DNA of 17,291 nt, taken from contig JAEZCJ010000014.1 in assembly GCA_023433615.1 (NCBI GenBank), forward strand, positions 1 through 17,291, read 5' to 3'. The stretch comes from Bacillota bacterium. GTDB taxonomy: Bacteria > Bacillota > Bacilli > Paenibacillales > Paenibacillaceae. Below the pieces are notes generated by a model. The model saw only the letters and a list, made by a program, of their open reading frames with translations. It had not been told where the DNA came from and did no database searches. Shown here piece by piece: positions 5,339-13,367 of the stretch (within the stretch, counting starts at the first letter, position 1; every line of letters begins with the position of its first letter). The position numbers were made by a program, and so were the translations under genes.

Positions 5339-6373
5339 ATGAAACTGCGCATCGCAGGTTACGGAGGGGCAGCGCTGCTGCTCCTCGCCCTATCTGCGCT
5401 TGTCTCGGTCTCGATCGGCACGGCAGGCTTCCCCGTCGCGAAGGTGTGGGCCATCCTCGTGCAGCAGCTGCCGTTCTTGGCGCAAGATGAAGTCACCTGG
5501 ACGAAGCTGGACGAAGCTGTCATCCTGCAAGTACGCTTATCGCGCGTCCTGCTCGCCATACTGGTAGGCGCATGTTTGGGGCTGGCTGGGGCAGGCTTCC
5601 AAGGCGTGCTTCGCAATCCGCTCGCAGATCCGTATACGCTGGGCGTGGCGTCCGGGAGCTCGGTCGGCGCAGCACTCATCATCCTGCTCGGCCTGCAGAC
5701 GGCGATCGGCTTATGGACGATTCCTCTGGTTGCTTTTGCCACGGGCGCGCTGACGATCTTGACGGTCATCTGGCTGGCACGCACGCAAGGCCGGATGGGG
5801 ATCGAGACGCTAATCTTGTCCGGTGTCATCATACAGGCATTCCTGGGGGCTTTCGTGTCCTTCATGATCTCGCTCTCCAATTCGGTCGTGAACGAAATTC
5901 TGTTCTGGACGATGGGCAGCTTGTCCAAACGGGATTGGGACCATGTGCTGCTCGTGCTCCCGTTCCTCGCCATCGGCCTGCCGATTATCGCGGCCTTCGC
6001 GCAAGCGATGAACCTGTTCGTGCTCGGCGAACGGCATGCGGCGCATCTGGGCATTCGGGTGGAACGAACGAAGCTCATCGTGCTGCTCGTCTCCACGCTG
6101 CTCACGGCGGCGGCAGTGTCGGTCGCCGGCGTCATCGGCTTCGTCGGGCTGGTCGTGCCGCATATGGTGCGTCTGCTGTTCGGCCCGGATTATCGCATTA
6201 TCGTGCCGTTGTCCGCGATCGGCGGGGGCATCTACGTGCTCTGGGCAGATACGCTCGCGCGGACGGCGCTGAGCCCAAAAGAAATTCCGCTTGGCGTGCT
6301 GACGGCGTTGATCGGAGCGCCATTCTTCGCATATCTATTGAAGCGACGCAAAGCCGGACTTAAGGAGGACTGA
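5339..6373 (+). CDS. btuC: Cobalamin ABC transporter permease BtuC (FecCD family)
   Basis: This inner-membrane permease has 344 residues, the standard length for the ten-helix FecCD/BtuC family. Landmarks are RLSRVLLAILVGACLGLAGAGFQG, RNPLADPYTLGVASGSSVGA (about 100), GVIIQAFLGAFVSFM, FWTMGSLSKRDWDHV, GERHAAHLGIRVERTK (the cytoplasmic coupling region) and GVIGFVGLVVPHMVRLLFGPDYR near 260-285. It forms the dimeric channel for the binding protein upstream and the ATPase downstream. ATG at 5339 lies 5 nt after the btuF stop; no clear Shine-Dalgarno precedes it, so translation may be coupled to btuF. Family members also carry iron siderophores; the riboswitch and cob neighbours identify the substrate as corrinoid. 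Confidence 0.94.
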   Translation: MKLRIAGYGGAALLLLALSALVSVSIGTAGFPVAKVWAILVQQLPFLAQDEVTWTKLDEAVILQVRLSRVLLAILVGACLGLAGAGFQGVLRNPLADPYTLGVASGSSVGAALIILLGLQTAIGLWTIPLVAFATGALTILTVIWLARTQGRMGIETLILSGVIIQAFLGAFVSFMISLSNSVVNEILFWTMGSLSKRDWDHVLLVLPFLAIGLPIIAAFAQAMNLFVLGERHAAHLGIRVERTKLIVLLVSTLLTAAAVSVAGVIGFVGLVVPHMVRLLFGPDYRIIVPLSAIGGGIYVLWADTLARTALSPKEIPLGVLTALIGAPFFAYLLKRRKAGLKED

Positions 6374-6378
6374 CGAGC

Positions 6379-7242
6379 ATGATTCGCGTAGAAAATCTCC
6401 GCAAGACGCTGCATGGCAGCCGAATACTGGATCACGTCTCATTCGAGCTGGCAGAAGGCGGCATGAACGGCATTATCGGACCGAACGGCGCCGGCAAGTC
6501 GACGCTACTCGCGGTCCTGTCCGGCGTGGTGCCCTACGATTCCGGCGCCGTCTGTCTGCGCGGCAAGGCTGTCGGCAGCTATGGTCGCAAGGAACTGGCA
6601 CGTTGGTTGGCCGTTCTCCAGCAAGAGGGGCTGCCGTCTACGTCCTTCACGGTACGCGAGATCGTCGCCATGGGACGGTTCCCGCATCAGAACTGGCTGG
6701 GCCATGAGGAACGGGACAGCGAATCGCTGATTGATCAAGTATTGGCAGCCCATCATCTGGAGGGATTGGCCTCGCGGAGGCTAAGCGAGCTCAGCGGCGG
6801 CGAGCGGCAACGCGTCGCGCTGGCGAAGGTCATGGTCCAAGAGCCTGAGCTGATTATGCTTGATGAGCCAACGACTTATCTGGACGTCGGGTATCAAGTC
6901 CAACTGCTCGATACGGTCAGGAAGTGGCAGCGTACGCAGGGAAAAACCGTGCTGGCGGTGCTGCATGACTTGAATCTTGCAGCGCAATACTGCGATCAAC
7001 TGATCGTTATAAAGAATGGAGCGATTGCCTCCGTAGGCACGCCGGCCGAGGTGCTGACCGAATCGATGATTCTCGATGTGTACGGGACTGCGCCTGTCGT
7101 GCTGCCGCATCCGGAGAGCGGCGTTCCGCAGGTGCTGCTGCGGCCGCAGCTTGCCGCGTCGGGGCAATCTTTCACGCAGAACGAGGGAGTGATGCAAGAT
7201 GGGAAATTCGATGGAAGACATTCAATTAACGGCATTAATTGA
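6379..7242 (+). CDS. btuD: Cobalamin ABC transporter ATPase BtuD
   Basis: This cytoplasmic ATPase of the BtuCDF importer has 287 residues. The Walker A motif GPNGAGKST is at 34-42, the Q-loop near VLQQEG, the signature LSGGERQRV at 138-146, Walker B LIMLDEP at 158-164 with Glu163, and the H-loop in LHDLNLAAQYCD. The protein is about 30 residues longer than typical BtuD/FecE; the extra C-terminal tail is rich in Gln, Gly and Ser and overlaps the next gene by 44 nt. The start ATG at 6379 has an excellent AAGGAGG (6362-6368), 5 nt after the btuC stop. All ATPase motifs are intact, so it should be functional. Confidence 0.95.
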   Translation: MIRVENLRKTLHGSRILDHVSFELAEGGMNGIIGPNGAGKSTLLAVLSGVVPYDSGAVCLRGKAVGSYGRKELARWLAVLQQEGLPSTSFTVREIVAMGRFPHQNWLGHEERDSESLIDQVLAAHHLEGLASRRLSELSGGERQRVALAKVMVQEPELIMLDEPTTYLDVGYQVQLLDTVRKWQRTQGKTVLAVLHDLNLAAQYCDQLIVIKNGAIASVGTPAEVLTESMILDVYGTAPVVLPHPESGVPQVLLRPQLAASGQSFTQNEGVMQDGKFDGRHSINGIN

Positions 7243-8266
7243 ACGCGTGCAGCCGCTTGACGAGCAAGCGATGGCAGGAGCAGAAGCGCGGCTGAACAGC
7301 TTGACGAAGCCGCCGGGCAGTCTCGGCAGGCTCGAATCGATTGCGTTGCAATTCGCCGGCATTGCGGGCAAGCCGATTCCGGACCTGCCGCGCAAAGCGG
7401 TCGTCGTCATGGCGGGCGATCATGGCGTCTGCGAGGAAGGGGTCAGCGCTTTCCCTGCCGAGGTGACGCCGCAGATGGTGATGAACTTCCTGGCCGGTGG
7501 AGCGGCCGTCAACGTGCTGGCAAGGCAGGCCGAAGCCGACGTATACTGCGTCGATATCGGCGTGAATGCGGAACTCGAGCATCCGCAGCTGATCAGCCGC
7601 AAGATCCGCAAAGGGACTGCGAATATGTGCAACGGACCTGCGATGAGCCGAGAGGAGGCCATTCGTGCGGTGCTGGCGGGCGTTGAGACAGCCGAGCAGC
7701 TGCATGGGCAAGGCTACGGCATGTTCGCGACAGGCGAGATGGGCATCGGAAACACGACGCCGAGCAGCGCGCTCGCGATCGTGCTGGGCGGGGTGTCCCC
7801 GGAGGATGCCGTCGGACGCGGGACGGGCATAGATGATCGACGTCTCCTTCATAAGGTCGAGGTCATTCGGCGGGCCATCGCCCATAATCAGCCGGACGCG
7901 AACGATCCGATCGACACGCTGGCGAAGGTAGGCGGACTCGAGATCGCAGGTTTGGCTGGACTTATTCTCGGTGCGGCCGCCTTGCGTTGTCCGATCGTCA
8001 TCGACGGCTACATCTCGACAGCGGCTGCGCTGGTCGCTGCCAAGCTGTGTCCGGCCGCGAAGCCGTACATGATTGCCTCGCATCTGTCGCATGAGCAAGG
8101 ACATCGCAAGCTGCTGGAGGCCGTCGGCATTCATCCGATGATTCATCTCGAGATGCGGCTGGGAGAAGGCACTGGTGCCGTGCTGAGCTTCCACTTCATC
8201 GAGGCGGCCGTTCGTGTCATGCAAGAGATGGCAACGTTCGAGAGCGCGGGAGTATCCAAAGAATAA
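7199..8266 (+). CDS. cobT: Nicotinate-nucleotide--dimethylbenzimidazole phosphoribosyltransferase CobT
   Basis: CobT transfers ribose phosphate from nicotinate mononucleotide to the lower-ligand base (5,6-dimethylbenzimidazole) to give alpha-ribazole phosphate, used by CobS. The 355 residues match the family. Motifs are LTKPPGSLGRLE near residue 35, VVMAGDHGVCEEGVS near 66, EMGIGNTTPSSA near 180, GRGTGIDD, HLSHEQGHRKLLEAVG near 300 and MRLGEGTGA, in which Glu323 is the expected catalytic base. ATG at 7199 follows GGGAG at 7185-7189; the 44-nt overlap with btuD implies translational coupling. bluB, which would make dimethylbenzimidazole, is not in the window, so the base must come from elsewhere in the genome or from outside. 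Confidence 0.97.
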   Translation: MGNSMEDIQLTALIERVQPLDEQAMAGAEARLNSLTKPPGSLGRLESIALQFAGIAGKPIPDLPRKAVVVMAGDHGVCEEGVSAFPAEVTPQMVMNFLAGGAAVNVLARQAEADVYCVDIGVNAELEHPQLISRKIRKGTANMCNGPAMSREEAIRAVLAGVETAEQLHGQGYGMFATGEMGIGNTTPSSALAIVLGGVSPEDAVGRGTGIDDRRLLHKVEVIRRAIAHNQPDANDPIDTLAKVGGLEIAGLAGLILGAAALRCPIVIDGYISTAAALVAAKLCPAAKPYMIASHLSHEQGHRKLLEAVGIHPMIHLEMRLGEGTGAVLSFHFIEAAVRVMQEMATFESAGVSKE

Positions 8267-8302
8267 GCGCGCAGCATACGCGCATGGGGAGGATGGCATG
8301 GC

Positions 8303-8884
8303 ATGGCGATCATGATTACCGGCGGCGCGCGCAGCGGCAAAAGCGGGTTCGCGGAAGCATACGCATCCCGCATTGCGCAGCGAGGCATCTATATCGCGAC
8401 GTCGCAGCCTTTCGATGACGAGATGGAGGCACGCATCCTGCTGCATCGCAAGGACCGGGAGCGCTCAGGCTTCGCTTGGGAAACGTTAGAGGAGCCGCTG
8501 CAGCTGACCGAACGTTTGGGGGCGCTAGGCGGCAATCGGGATGCTGTCATCCTGGTCGACTGCTTGACGCTCTGGCTGACGAATTGGATGTTGAAGCTGG
8601 ATGCGGATGCCGGAGGGGAATGGAGCGCCGCATCGGATCTCGAACTCGAACGGTTGACGGATGAATTGGTTCAGGCCGCCGCCGCATGCACCGTCCCGCT
8701 CCTGCTGGTGACGAATGAACTCGGAAGCGGCATCGTTCCGGCTTATCCGCTCGGCCGCCGTTATCGGGACGCAGCCGGACGGCTCAATCGCAAGCTGGCG
8801 GATGCGTGCGAACGCGTCTTCCTCGTCACGGCCGGCATTCCCGTAGATTTGAAGGCGCTGGCATTCCGCTGGGAGGAGTTGTGA
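8303..8884 (+). CDS. cobU: Bifunctional adenosylcobinamide kinase / adenosylcobinamide-phosphate guanylyltransferase CobU
   Basis: CobU (CobP) phosphorylates adenosylcobinamide and then converts the phosphate to adenosylcobinamide-GDP. The protein has 193 residues, slightly longer than Salmonella CobU. The P-loop is GGARSGKS (7-14), and HRKDR at 48-52 contains His48, which matches the guanylylated His of the family. VDCLTLWLTNWM near 92-103 and VTNELGSGIVP, PLGRRYRDAAGRLNR and FLVTAGIPVDLK follow in the usual order. ATG at 8303 is the only start in frame among four nearby ATGs and has GGGGAGG at 8286-8292. It lies 36 nt after cobT and 4 nt before cbiB. The kinase motif is intact, so cobinamide could be salvaged directly as well as through CbiZ. 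Confidence 0.96.
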   Translation: MAIMITGGARSGKSGFAEAYASRIAQRGIYIATSQPFDDEMEARILLHRKDRERSGFAWETLEEPLQLTERLGALGGNRDAVILVDCLTLWLTNWMLKLDADAGGEWSAASDLELERLTDELVQAAAACTVPLLLVTNELGSGIVPAYPLGRRYRDAAGRLNRKLADACERVFLVTAGIPVDLKALAFRWEEL

Positions 8885-8888
8885 AGCC

Positions 8889-9872
8889 GTGCTCTTCTAC
8901 AGCTTGCCGGAGGCCGCGCTGCTGATCGCCGCCGCGATCGTCATCGATTGGCTGATCGGCGATCCCAAATGGCCGACGCATCCGGTCATCTACATCGGAC
9001 GGTTCATCAAGCTTATGGAACGCAAGCTGCACCCCGACACGCGGCAGCTGCCTAGCGGAGCGCTGATCCGCCGAGGCGCGGTGCTCGCGGTCGGCACGGT
9101 GCTGCTCGCCGGAGCAGTCATGTACGCCATCGTGTGGTTGGGAACGCAGCTGCATGCATGGATCGGCTTCGCCCTGCAAGCGTGGTTCATCTCGACGACG
9201 ATCGCGGTCAAAGGGCTCAAGGACGCAGCAATGCTCGTCTATCGGCCGCTCGTCGCCGGCAATCTCGCGGATGCGCGACGTTATGTCGGCTATATCGTCG
9301 GACGGGATACGGACCGGCTGGACGAACGGGAAGCGTCGCGGGCAGCGATCGAGACCGTATCCGAGAATACGGTCGATGCGCTCGTCTCCCCGATCGTCTA
9401 TGCGCTGATAGGCGGAGCGCCGCTAGCGATGATGTATCGCGCGACGAATACGCTGGATTCGATGGTCGGCTACCGCAATGAACGTTATCTCCACTTCGGC
9501 CGCGCATCGGCGCGGCTCGACGATGCGCTGAACTATGCGCCGGCAAGGATTGCAGGGTGGCTCATGATCGCGGCAGCAAGCTGCATCAGAGGGTTGTCGC
9601 CGATTCGTGCCTATCGGTCGGTCCGCACATTCGCCAAGCTGCATCCGAGCCCGAACAGCGGCATACCGGAATCGGCGGCAGCAGGGGCGATCGGCATCGA
9701 GCTGGGCGGGGTGAACCGCTATTTCGGCACGGAGAGCGAACGCGCCCGCATGGGATGGCCGCTTCATCCGATTGAGCCCGGCCACATTATGCTAGCGGTC
9801 AAGCTGCTCTATCTCGTCAGCGTCATGCTGGCTGCGGGAGGAATCGCCATATGGGCAATCATTTACTACTAA
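8889..9872 (+). CDS. cbiB: Adenosylcobinamide-phosphate synthase CbiB
   Basis: This integral membrane amide-forming enzyme joins adenosylcobyric acid and (R)-1-amino-2-propanol phosphate, the product of CobD, to give adenosylcobinamide phosphate. It has 327 residues. N-terminal IDWLIGDPKWPTHPVIYIGR, the central ETVSENTVDALVSPIVYALIGG, MYRATNTLDSMVGYRNERY and FGRASARLDDALNYAPARI are hallmark blocks, and four or five hydrophobic segments surround them. The start is GTG at 8889, 4 nt after cobU, with AGGAG at 8874-8878. Its end overlaps cobS by 22 nt. The gene is called cobD in Pseudomonas nomenclature. Confidence 0.97.
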   Translation: MLFYSLPEAALLIAAAIVIDWLIGDPKWPTHPVIYIGRFIKLMERKLHPDTRQLPSGALIRRGAVLAVGTVLLAGAVMYAIVWLGTQLHAWIGFALQAWFISTTIAVKGLKDAAMLVYRPLVAGNLADARRYVGYIVGRDTDRLDEREASRAAIETVSENTVDALVSPIVYALIGGAPLAMMYRATNTLDSMVGYRNERYLHFGRASARLDDALNYAPARIAGWLMIAAASCIRGLSPIRAYRSVRTFAKLHPSPNSGIPESAAAGAIGIELGGVNRYFGTESERARMGWPLHPIEPGHIMLAVKLLYLVSVMLAAGGIAIWAIIYY

Positions 9873-10645
9873 CCTTACGAAGCATCGTCGTCGCGCTGCA
9901 GTTTCTGACGCGGCTGCCGCTTCCGATTCAAGTCCCGTTCGATCGAGAGCACGTCGCGCGAAGCGTCGTGTTTTTTCCGTTATGCGGGGCCGTGATCGGT
10001 CTGCTTACAGGACTCTCGCTCTACGCGCTGCAGCAAGTGCTGCCGCCGCTTCCGGCAGCGGCGCTTGCGCTCGTCTGCTGGATCGCCTTAAGCGGCGGCC
10101 TGCATCTGGATGGCTGGATGGACACCGCGGACGGCGTGTTGAGCCATCGATCGCGCGAACGGATGCTGGAGATCATGAAGGACAGCAGAGTCGGCGCAAT
10201 GGGCGTCATCGCGGGCGTCATGCTGCTCTTGGCGAAGTTTGCCGCACTTGCTTCGCTGCTCGCAGCAGGCTCCGGCTGGTTCATCGCCTTCGCATGCATC
10301 CCCGTCTGGAGCCGCTGGTGGATGGCCGCATCGATCGCGATCTGGCCGTATGCCAGACAGTCGGAAGGGATGGGATCGCTGTTCGCTGGCGTTCGAGGAC
10401 GGCATGCCGCAGCTTCTGCGGTCATCGGCATGCTGATCGCAGCCGCGCTATTCTTGTTCACGTCGATGTCGGTGGCTGATCTGCAGCTATTCGCGATGCT
10501 GCCGATCGGTGCCGCGTTGTTCGGCCTGCTGCTGGGGATCTGGCTGTACCGGAAGCTAGGCGGACAGACGGGCGACACCTACGGCGCCATGAACGAGTGG
10601 GTGGAAGCAGGCTTGCTGTTCGCGCTTACGGCGGCAATGAACTAA
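9851..10645 (+). CDS. cobS: Adenosylcobinamide-GDP ribazoletransferase (cobalamin synthase) CobS
   Basis: This inner-membrane enzyme joins adenosylcobinamide-GDP (from CobU) with alpha-ribazole or its phosphate (from CobT), the last assembly step of the nucleotide loop. The 264 residues include ALQFLTRLPLP near the N-terminus, the acidic motif GGLHLDGWMDTADGV near 78-92 (probable metal site), SRERMLEIMKDSRVGAMGV and several membrane helices. ATG at 9851 follows GGGAGGAA at 9836-9843 and overlaps the cbiB end by 22 nt. If CobS uses alpha-ribazole phosphate, a later phosphatase is needed; no cobC lies in this operon. Confidence 0.96.
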   Translation: MGNHLLLTLRSIVVALQFLTRLPLPIQVPFDREHVARSVVFFPLCGAVIGLLTGLSLYALQQVLPPLPAAALALVCWIALSGGLHLDGWMDTADGVLSHRSRERMLEIMKDSRVGAMGVIAGVMLLLAKFAALASLLAAGSGWFIAFACIPVWSRWWMAASIAIWPYARQSEGMGSLFAGVRGRHAAASAVIGMLIAAALFLFTSMSVADLQLFAMLPIGAALFGLLLGIWLYRKLGGQTGDTYGAMNEWVEAGLLFALTAAMN

Positions 10646-10674
10646 TCGGAATATGAATGGAGAGAGAGTGTACC

Positions 10675-11799
10675 ATGCTGGAAAAATACGGACACGGCGG
10701 CGATCTAACGACGGCGGAAGAGACGTTCGGCCGGCCGCCGCAAGGAAGCTTCCTCGATTATAGCTCGAACATGAACCCGCTCGGGCCGCCGCCTTCGGTC
10801 GCGCGCGCCATTCGGCAATTCGCCGCTGCCATCGACCGCTACCCGGATCCGGCAGTGCGCAAGCTGACGCGCCGGCTGGCGGCCATGCACGGCATCGCCG
10901 AGCAATCCGTCTTGGTCGGGAACGGCGCCGCGGAGCTGATCGACCTTGCCGCACGCGTGCGGAGACCCGCCACCTGCGCGATTCCGGCGCCGAGCTTCAT
11001 CGAATACGCGGATGCGGTTCGCAAGACAGGCGGCAGCGTGCTGCCTGTGCAGCTGCTGCCGGAAGACGGTTTTGAGCTGAACGGGAAGCGCATCGAAGAC
11101 GCGATGACGCGTTACGGCAAGCCATTGATGTGGTTCATCGGCTCGCCGAACAATCCGACGGGCCGTCTGGTCGACGCGGTGGTGATCCGCAGCTTGTTGG
11201 ATAACGGCCATAACGTCGTGCTTGACGAGGCATTCATCGACTTCGTGCCGGACGGCGAAGCGCTCAGCCTGCTGCGGCTCGCGGCCGAACATCCGAGTCT
11301 GATCGTGCTGCGCTCGATGACCAAGTTCTATGCGGTTCCCGGCATTCGGCTCGGCTACGCGGCCGGGCATCCCGACGCGATTGCCGCGATGCGCGAGCTG
11401 CAGGTGCCATGGAGCGTGAACGGCTTGGCGCAGGAGATCGGCCTTGCCGTACTGGATGAAGAAGAGTATGCGGAGCGAACGGCGGCGTGGATTACCGAAG
11501 AACGGCCGTATATGGAGGAATCGCTGTCGTCCATGGGGTTAGAAACGATCCCGAGCGTTACGAACTACATGCTATTCGCGCTTCCGTCCGCATGGCAGGT
11601 GACGGCTGCGCAGCTGCAGCGAAGCATGGGCGAGCAGGGCGTCCTGATCCGGGACGCTTCCCGCTTCGACGGTCTCGACGCACGCTATTGCCGCATCGCG
11701 GTCAAGCTGCGGGCGGATAACGACCGGCTGCTGGCCGTGATGGCACAATGCCTGGACCGTCTGCGGACAGCCGCGGCTGAGGAGGCGCGTCCGGAATGA
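10675..11799 (+). CDS. cobD: L-threonine-O-3-phosphate decarboxylase CobD
   Basis: This PLP enzyme of aminotransferase fold type I, related to histidinol-phosphate aminotransferase, makes (R)-1-amino-2-propanol phosphate for CbiB. It has 374 residues from the ATG at 10675. The family N-terminus LEKYGHGGDL comes immediately after this ATG, with GGAGAGAG (10659-10666) as ribosome binding site. The upstream ATG at 10657 would put that Shine-Dalgarno inside the gene, so I reject it. Motifs: DYSSNMNPLGPP, GNGAAELI, GSPNNPTGR, LDEAFIDF and SMTKFYAVPGIRLGY, where Lys217 should bind PLP. The position between cobS and cbiP and the GHGGDL start favour CobD over HisC. The source of threonine phosphate (for example a PduX-type kinase) is not in the window. 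Confidence 0.94.
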   Translation: MLEKYGHGGDLTTAEETFGRPPQGSFLDYSSNMNPLGPPPSVARAIRQFAAAIDRYPDPAVRKLTRRLAAMHGIAEQSVLVGNGAAELIDLAARVRRPATCAIPAPSFIEYADAVRKTGGSVLPVQLLPEDGFELNGKRIEDAMTRYGKPLMWFIGSPNNPTGRLVDAVVIRSLLDNGHNVVLDEAFIDFVPDGEALSLLRLAAEHPSLIVLRSMTKFYAVPGIRLGYAAGHPDAIAAMRELQVPWSVNGLAQEIGLAVLDEEEYAERTAAWITEERPYMEESLSSMGLETIPSVTNYMLFALPSAWQVTAAQLQRSMGEQGVLIRDASRFDGLDARYCRIAVKLRADNDRLLAVMAQCLDRLRTAAAEEARPE

Positions 11800-13367
11800 G
11801 CAGAAGACAAGCGGCGGTACTCATGATCCAGGGCACGGCATCCGACGTCGGCAAAAGCATTCTTACGACGGCATTATGCCGCATTTTCACGCAGGACGGA
11901 TACCGTACGGCACCATTCAAATCGCAGAACATGTCGCTTAACGCCTATGTGACCTGGGACGGCAAGGAGATCGGCAGAGCGCAAGGGATGCAGGCAGATG
12001 CATGCCGCATTCCGGCCACGACCGACATGAACCCGATCCTGCTCAAGCCGAGCGGCATGATGACCTCGCAGGTTGTCGTACACGGCGTTCCGCTGCGCGA
12101 TTATGATGCAATCGCCTATCGCGAGCACTATCTCGCGGAAGCCGAGCCGATTGTTAAGGCGTCGCTTGCGCGGCTTCGCGAGACCCATGATCTCGTCTTG
12201 CTGGAGGGGGCAGGGAGTCCTGCCGAGGTGAATCTGAAGGACCGCGATATCGTCAACATGCGCATGGCCGAATGGGCCGATGCGCCGGTGCTGTTGGCAG
12301 CGGATATCGACCGCGGCGGCGTCTTCGCGTCGATCGTCGGTACGATGGCGATCCTCGAGCCGCATGAACGAGACCGCGTGGCAGGTTTCGTCATTAACAA
12401 GTTCCGCGGCGACGCGACGCTGCTGCAGCCGGGACTGAATTGGCTGGAGGAACGCACGGGCAAGCCGGTGCTGGGCGTCATTCCTTACCTGCCTGATCTC
12501 GGGCTTGAGGATGAAGACTCGCTGTCGCTCGATCGGCGAAGCCCGGCAGCTGTTCGTGACGATGGGGAACGACTGGATGTCGCGGTGCTGCGGCTGCCGC
12601 GCATCTCGAACTTCACGGACTTCGACCCGCTGCATGCGGAGTCGGATGTCGCGATTCGCTACATAACGGCTGCCGATCAGCTGGGTAACCCGGATGCGGT
12701 CATAATACCCGGCAGCAAAAATACGGCAGGGGATCTCCTCCATCTGCGCGAGACGGGACTGGCTGCGAAGCTGGAACGGTACAAAGAGGCAGGCGGACAT
12801 ATCGTCGGCATCTGCGGCGGGTACGAGATGATGGGTCGCATGCTGCACGATCCGGAGCGTGTCGAATCCGAGCATGGAAGCTTACCCGGCTTCGGCTGGC
12901 TGCCGATCGACGTGACGTTCGAGTCGCGCAAGCGCACGGTTCGGGTCGCGGGCCAGGCGGAACTGCCGGGTACGGAGGAGAGTCATCCCGTAATCGGATA
13001 CGAGATTCATATGGGCAGGGCGGAGGCGACGGATTCAGCCCTTATGCAGCCGTTTCTGGTACACGCCGTTGTTGAAAGCAGCGGTCAGATATCCAACGAA
13101 CAGCCGTACCGGGAAGGTGCCGCCAGCGAGGACGGCAAGCTGTGGGGCACGTTCATGCACGGCATCCTGCATAACGACGGCTTCCGCCGCGCATGGCTGA
13201 ATAAGCTTCGCCGCGAACGGGACTGGAGTCCGCTGCCCGAAGGCTTGCGATTCCTTGAGCAGCGCGAAGCCGCCTTCGACAGGCTGGCCGCCCATGTCCG
13301 AGCGCATCTGGACATGGACCGCATCAACGACATCTTACGGCAGCAGCGAGGGGAGGAAGGCCTATGA
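11796..13367 (+). CDS. cbiP: Cobyric acid synthase CbiP/CobQ (glutamine-hydrolysing)
   Basis: This enzyme amidates four side chains (b, d, e and g) of adenosylcobyrinic acid a,c-diamide using glutamine and ATP, giving adenosylcobyric acid. It has 523 residues. The N-terminal synthetase domain of the dethiobiotin-synthetase type has IQGTASDVGKS (11-21), SQNMSLNAYVT, GRAQGMQADA, LEGAGSPAEVNL and DIDRGGVFAS. A class I glutaminase domain follows, with IIPGSKNT, GICGGYEMMG (nucleophile Cys340) and HGILHNDGFRR (His455). The ATG overlaps the cobD stop by 4 nt (ATGA), as does its own end with cbiZ. This is the only ring-decorating gene here; it can complete partly amidated corrinoids, but earlier corrin genes are absent. 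Confidence 0.97.
   Translation: MSRRQAAVLMIQGTASDVGKSILTTALCRIFTQDGYRTAPFKSQNMSLNAYVTWDGKEIGRAQGMQADACRIPATTDMNPILLKPSGMMTSQVVVHGVPLRDYDAIAYREHYLAEAEPIVKASLARLRETHDLVLLEGAGSPAEVNLKDRDIVNMRMAEWADAPVLLAADIDRGGVFASIVGTMAILEPHERDRVAGFVINKFRGDATLLQPGLNWLEERTGKPVLGVIPYLPDLGLEDEDSLSLDRRSPAAVRDDGERLDVAVLRLPRISNFTDFDPLHAESDVAIRYITAADQLGNPDAVIIPGSKNTAGDLLHLRETGLAAKLERYKEAGGHIVGICGGYEMMGRMLHDPERVESEHGSLPGFGWLPIDVTFESRKRTVRVAGQAELPGTEESHPVIGYEIHMGRAEATDSALMQPFLVHAVVESSGQISNEQPYREGAASEDGKLWGTFMHGILHNDGFRRAWLNKLRRERDWSPLPEGLRFLEQREAAFDRLAAHVRAHLDMDRINDILRQQRGEEGL

Noticed and set aside
5508..5529. Direct repeat ACGAAGCTGG / ACGAAGCTGT in btuC
   Set aside because: Two adjacent 10-nt units inside a coding region (10 bp does not keep frame); looks like chance similarity.
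7235..8446. 403-residue open frame on the - strand over cobT and cobU
   Set aside because: It is the mirror of strongly supported genes; high GC leaves antisense frames open. The translation is rich in Arg, His and Gln with no recognisable motif.
10657..10674. Upstream ATG for cobD
   Set aside because: GGAGAGAG, the ribosome binding site of the ATG at 10675, would become coding, and the family N-terminus begins at 10675.
11874..12875. 333-residue open frame on the - strand inside cbiP
   Set aside because: Shadow of cbiP, whose P-loop and glutaminase motifs are all intact; Arg/His/Gln-rich without domain features.
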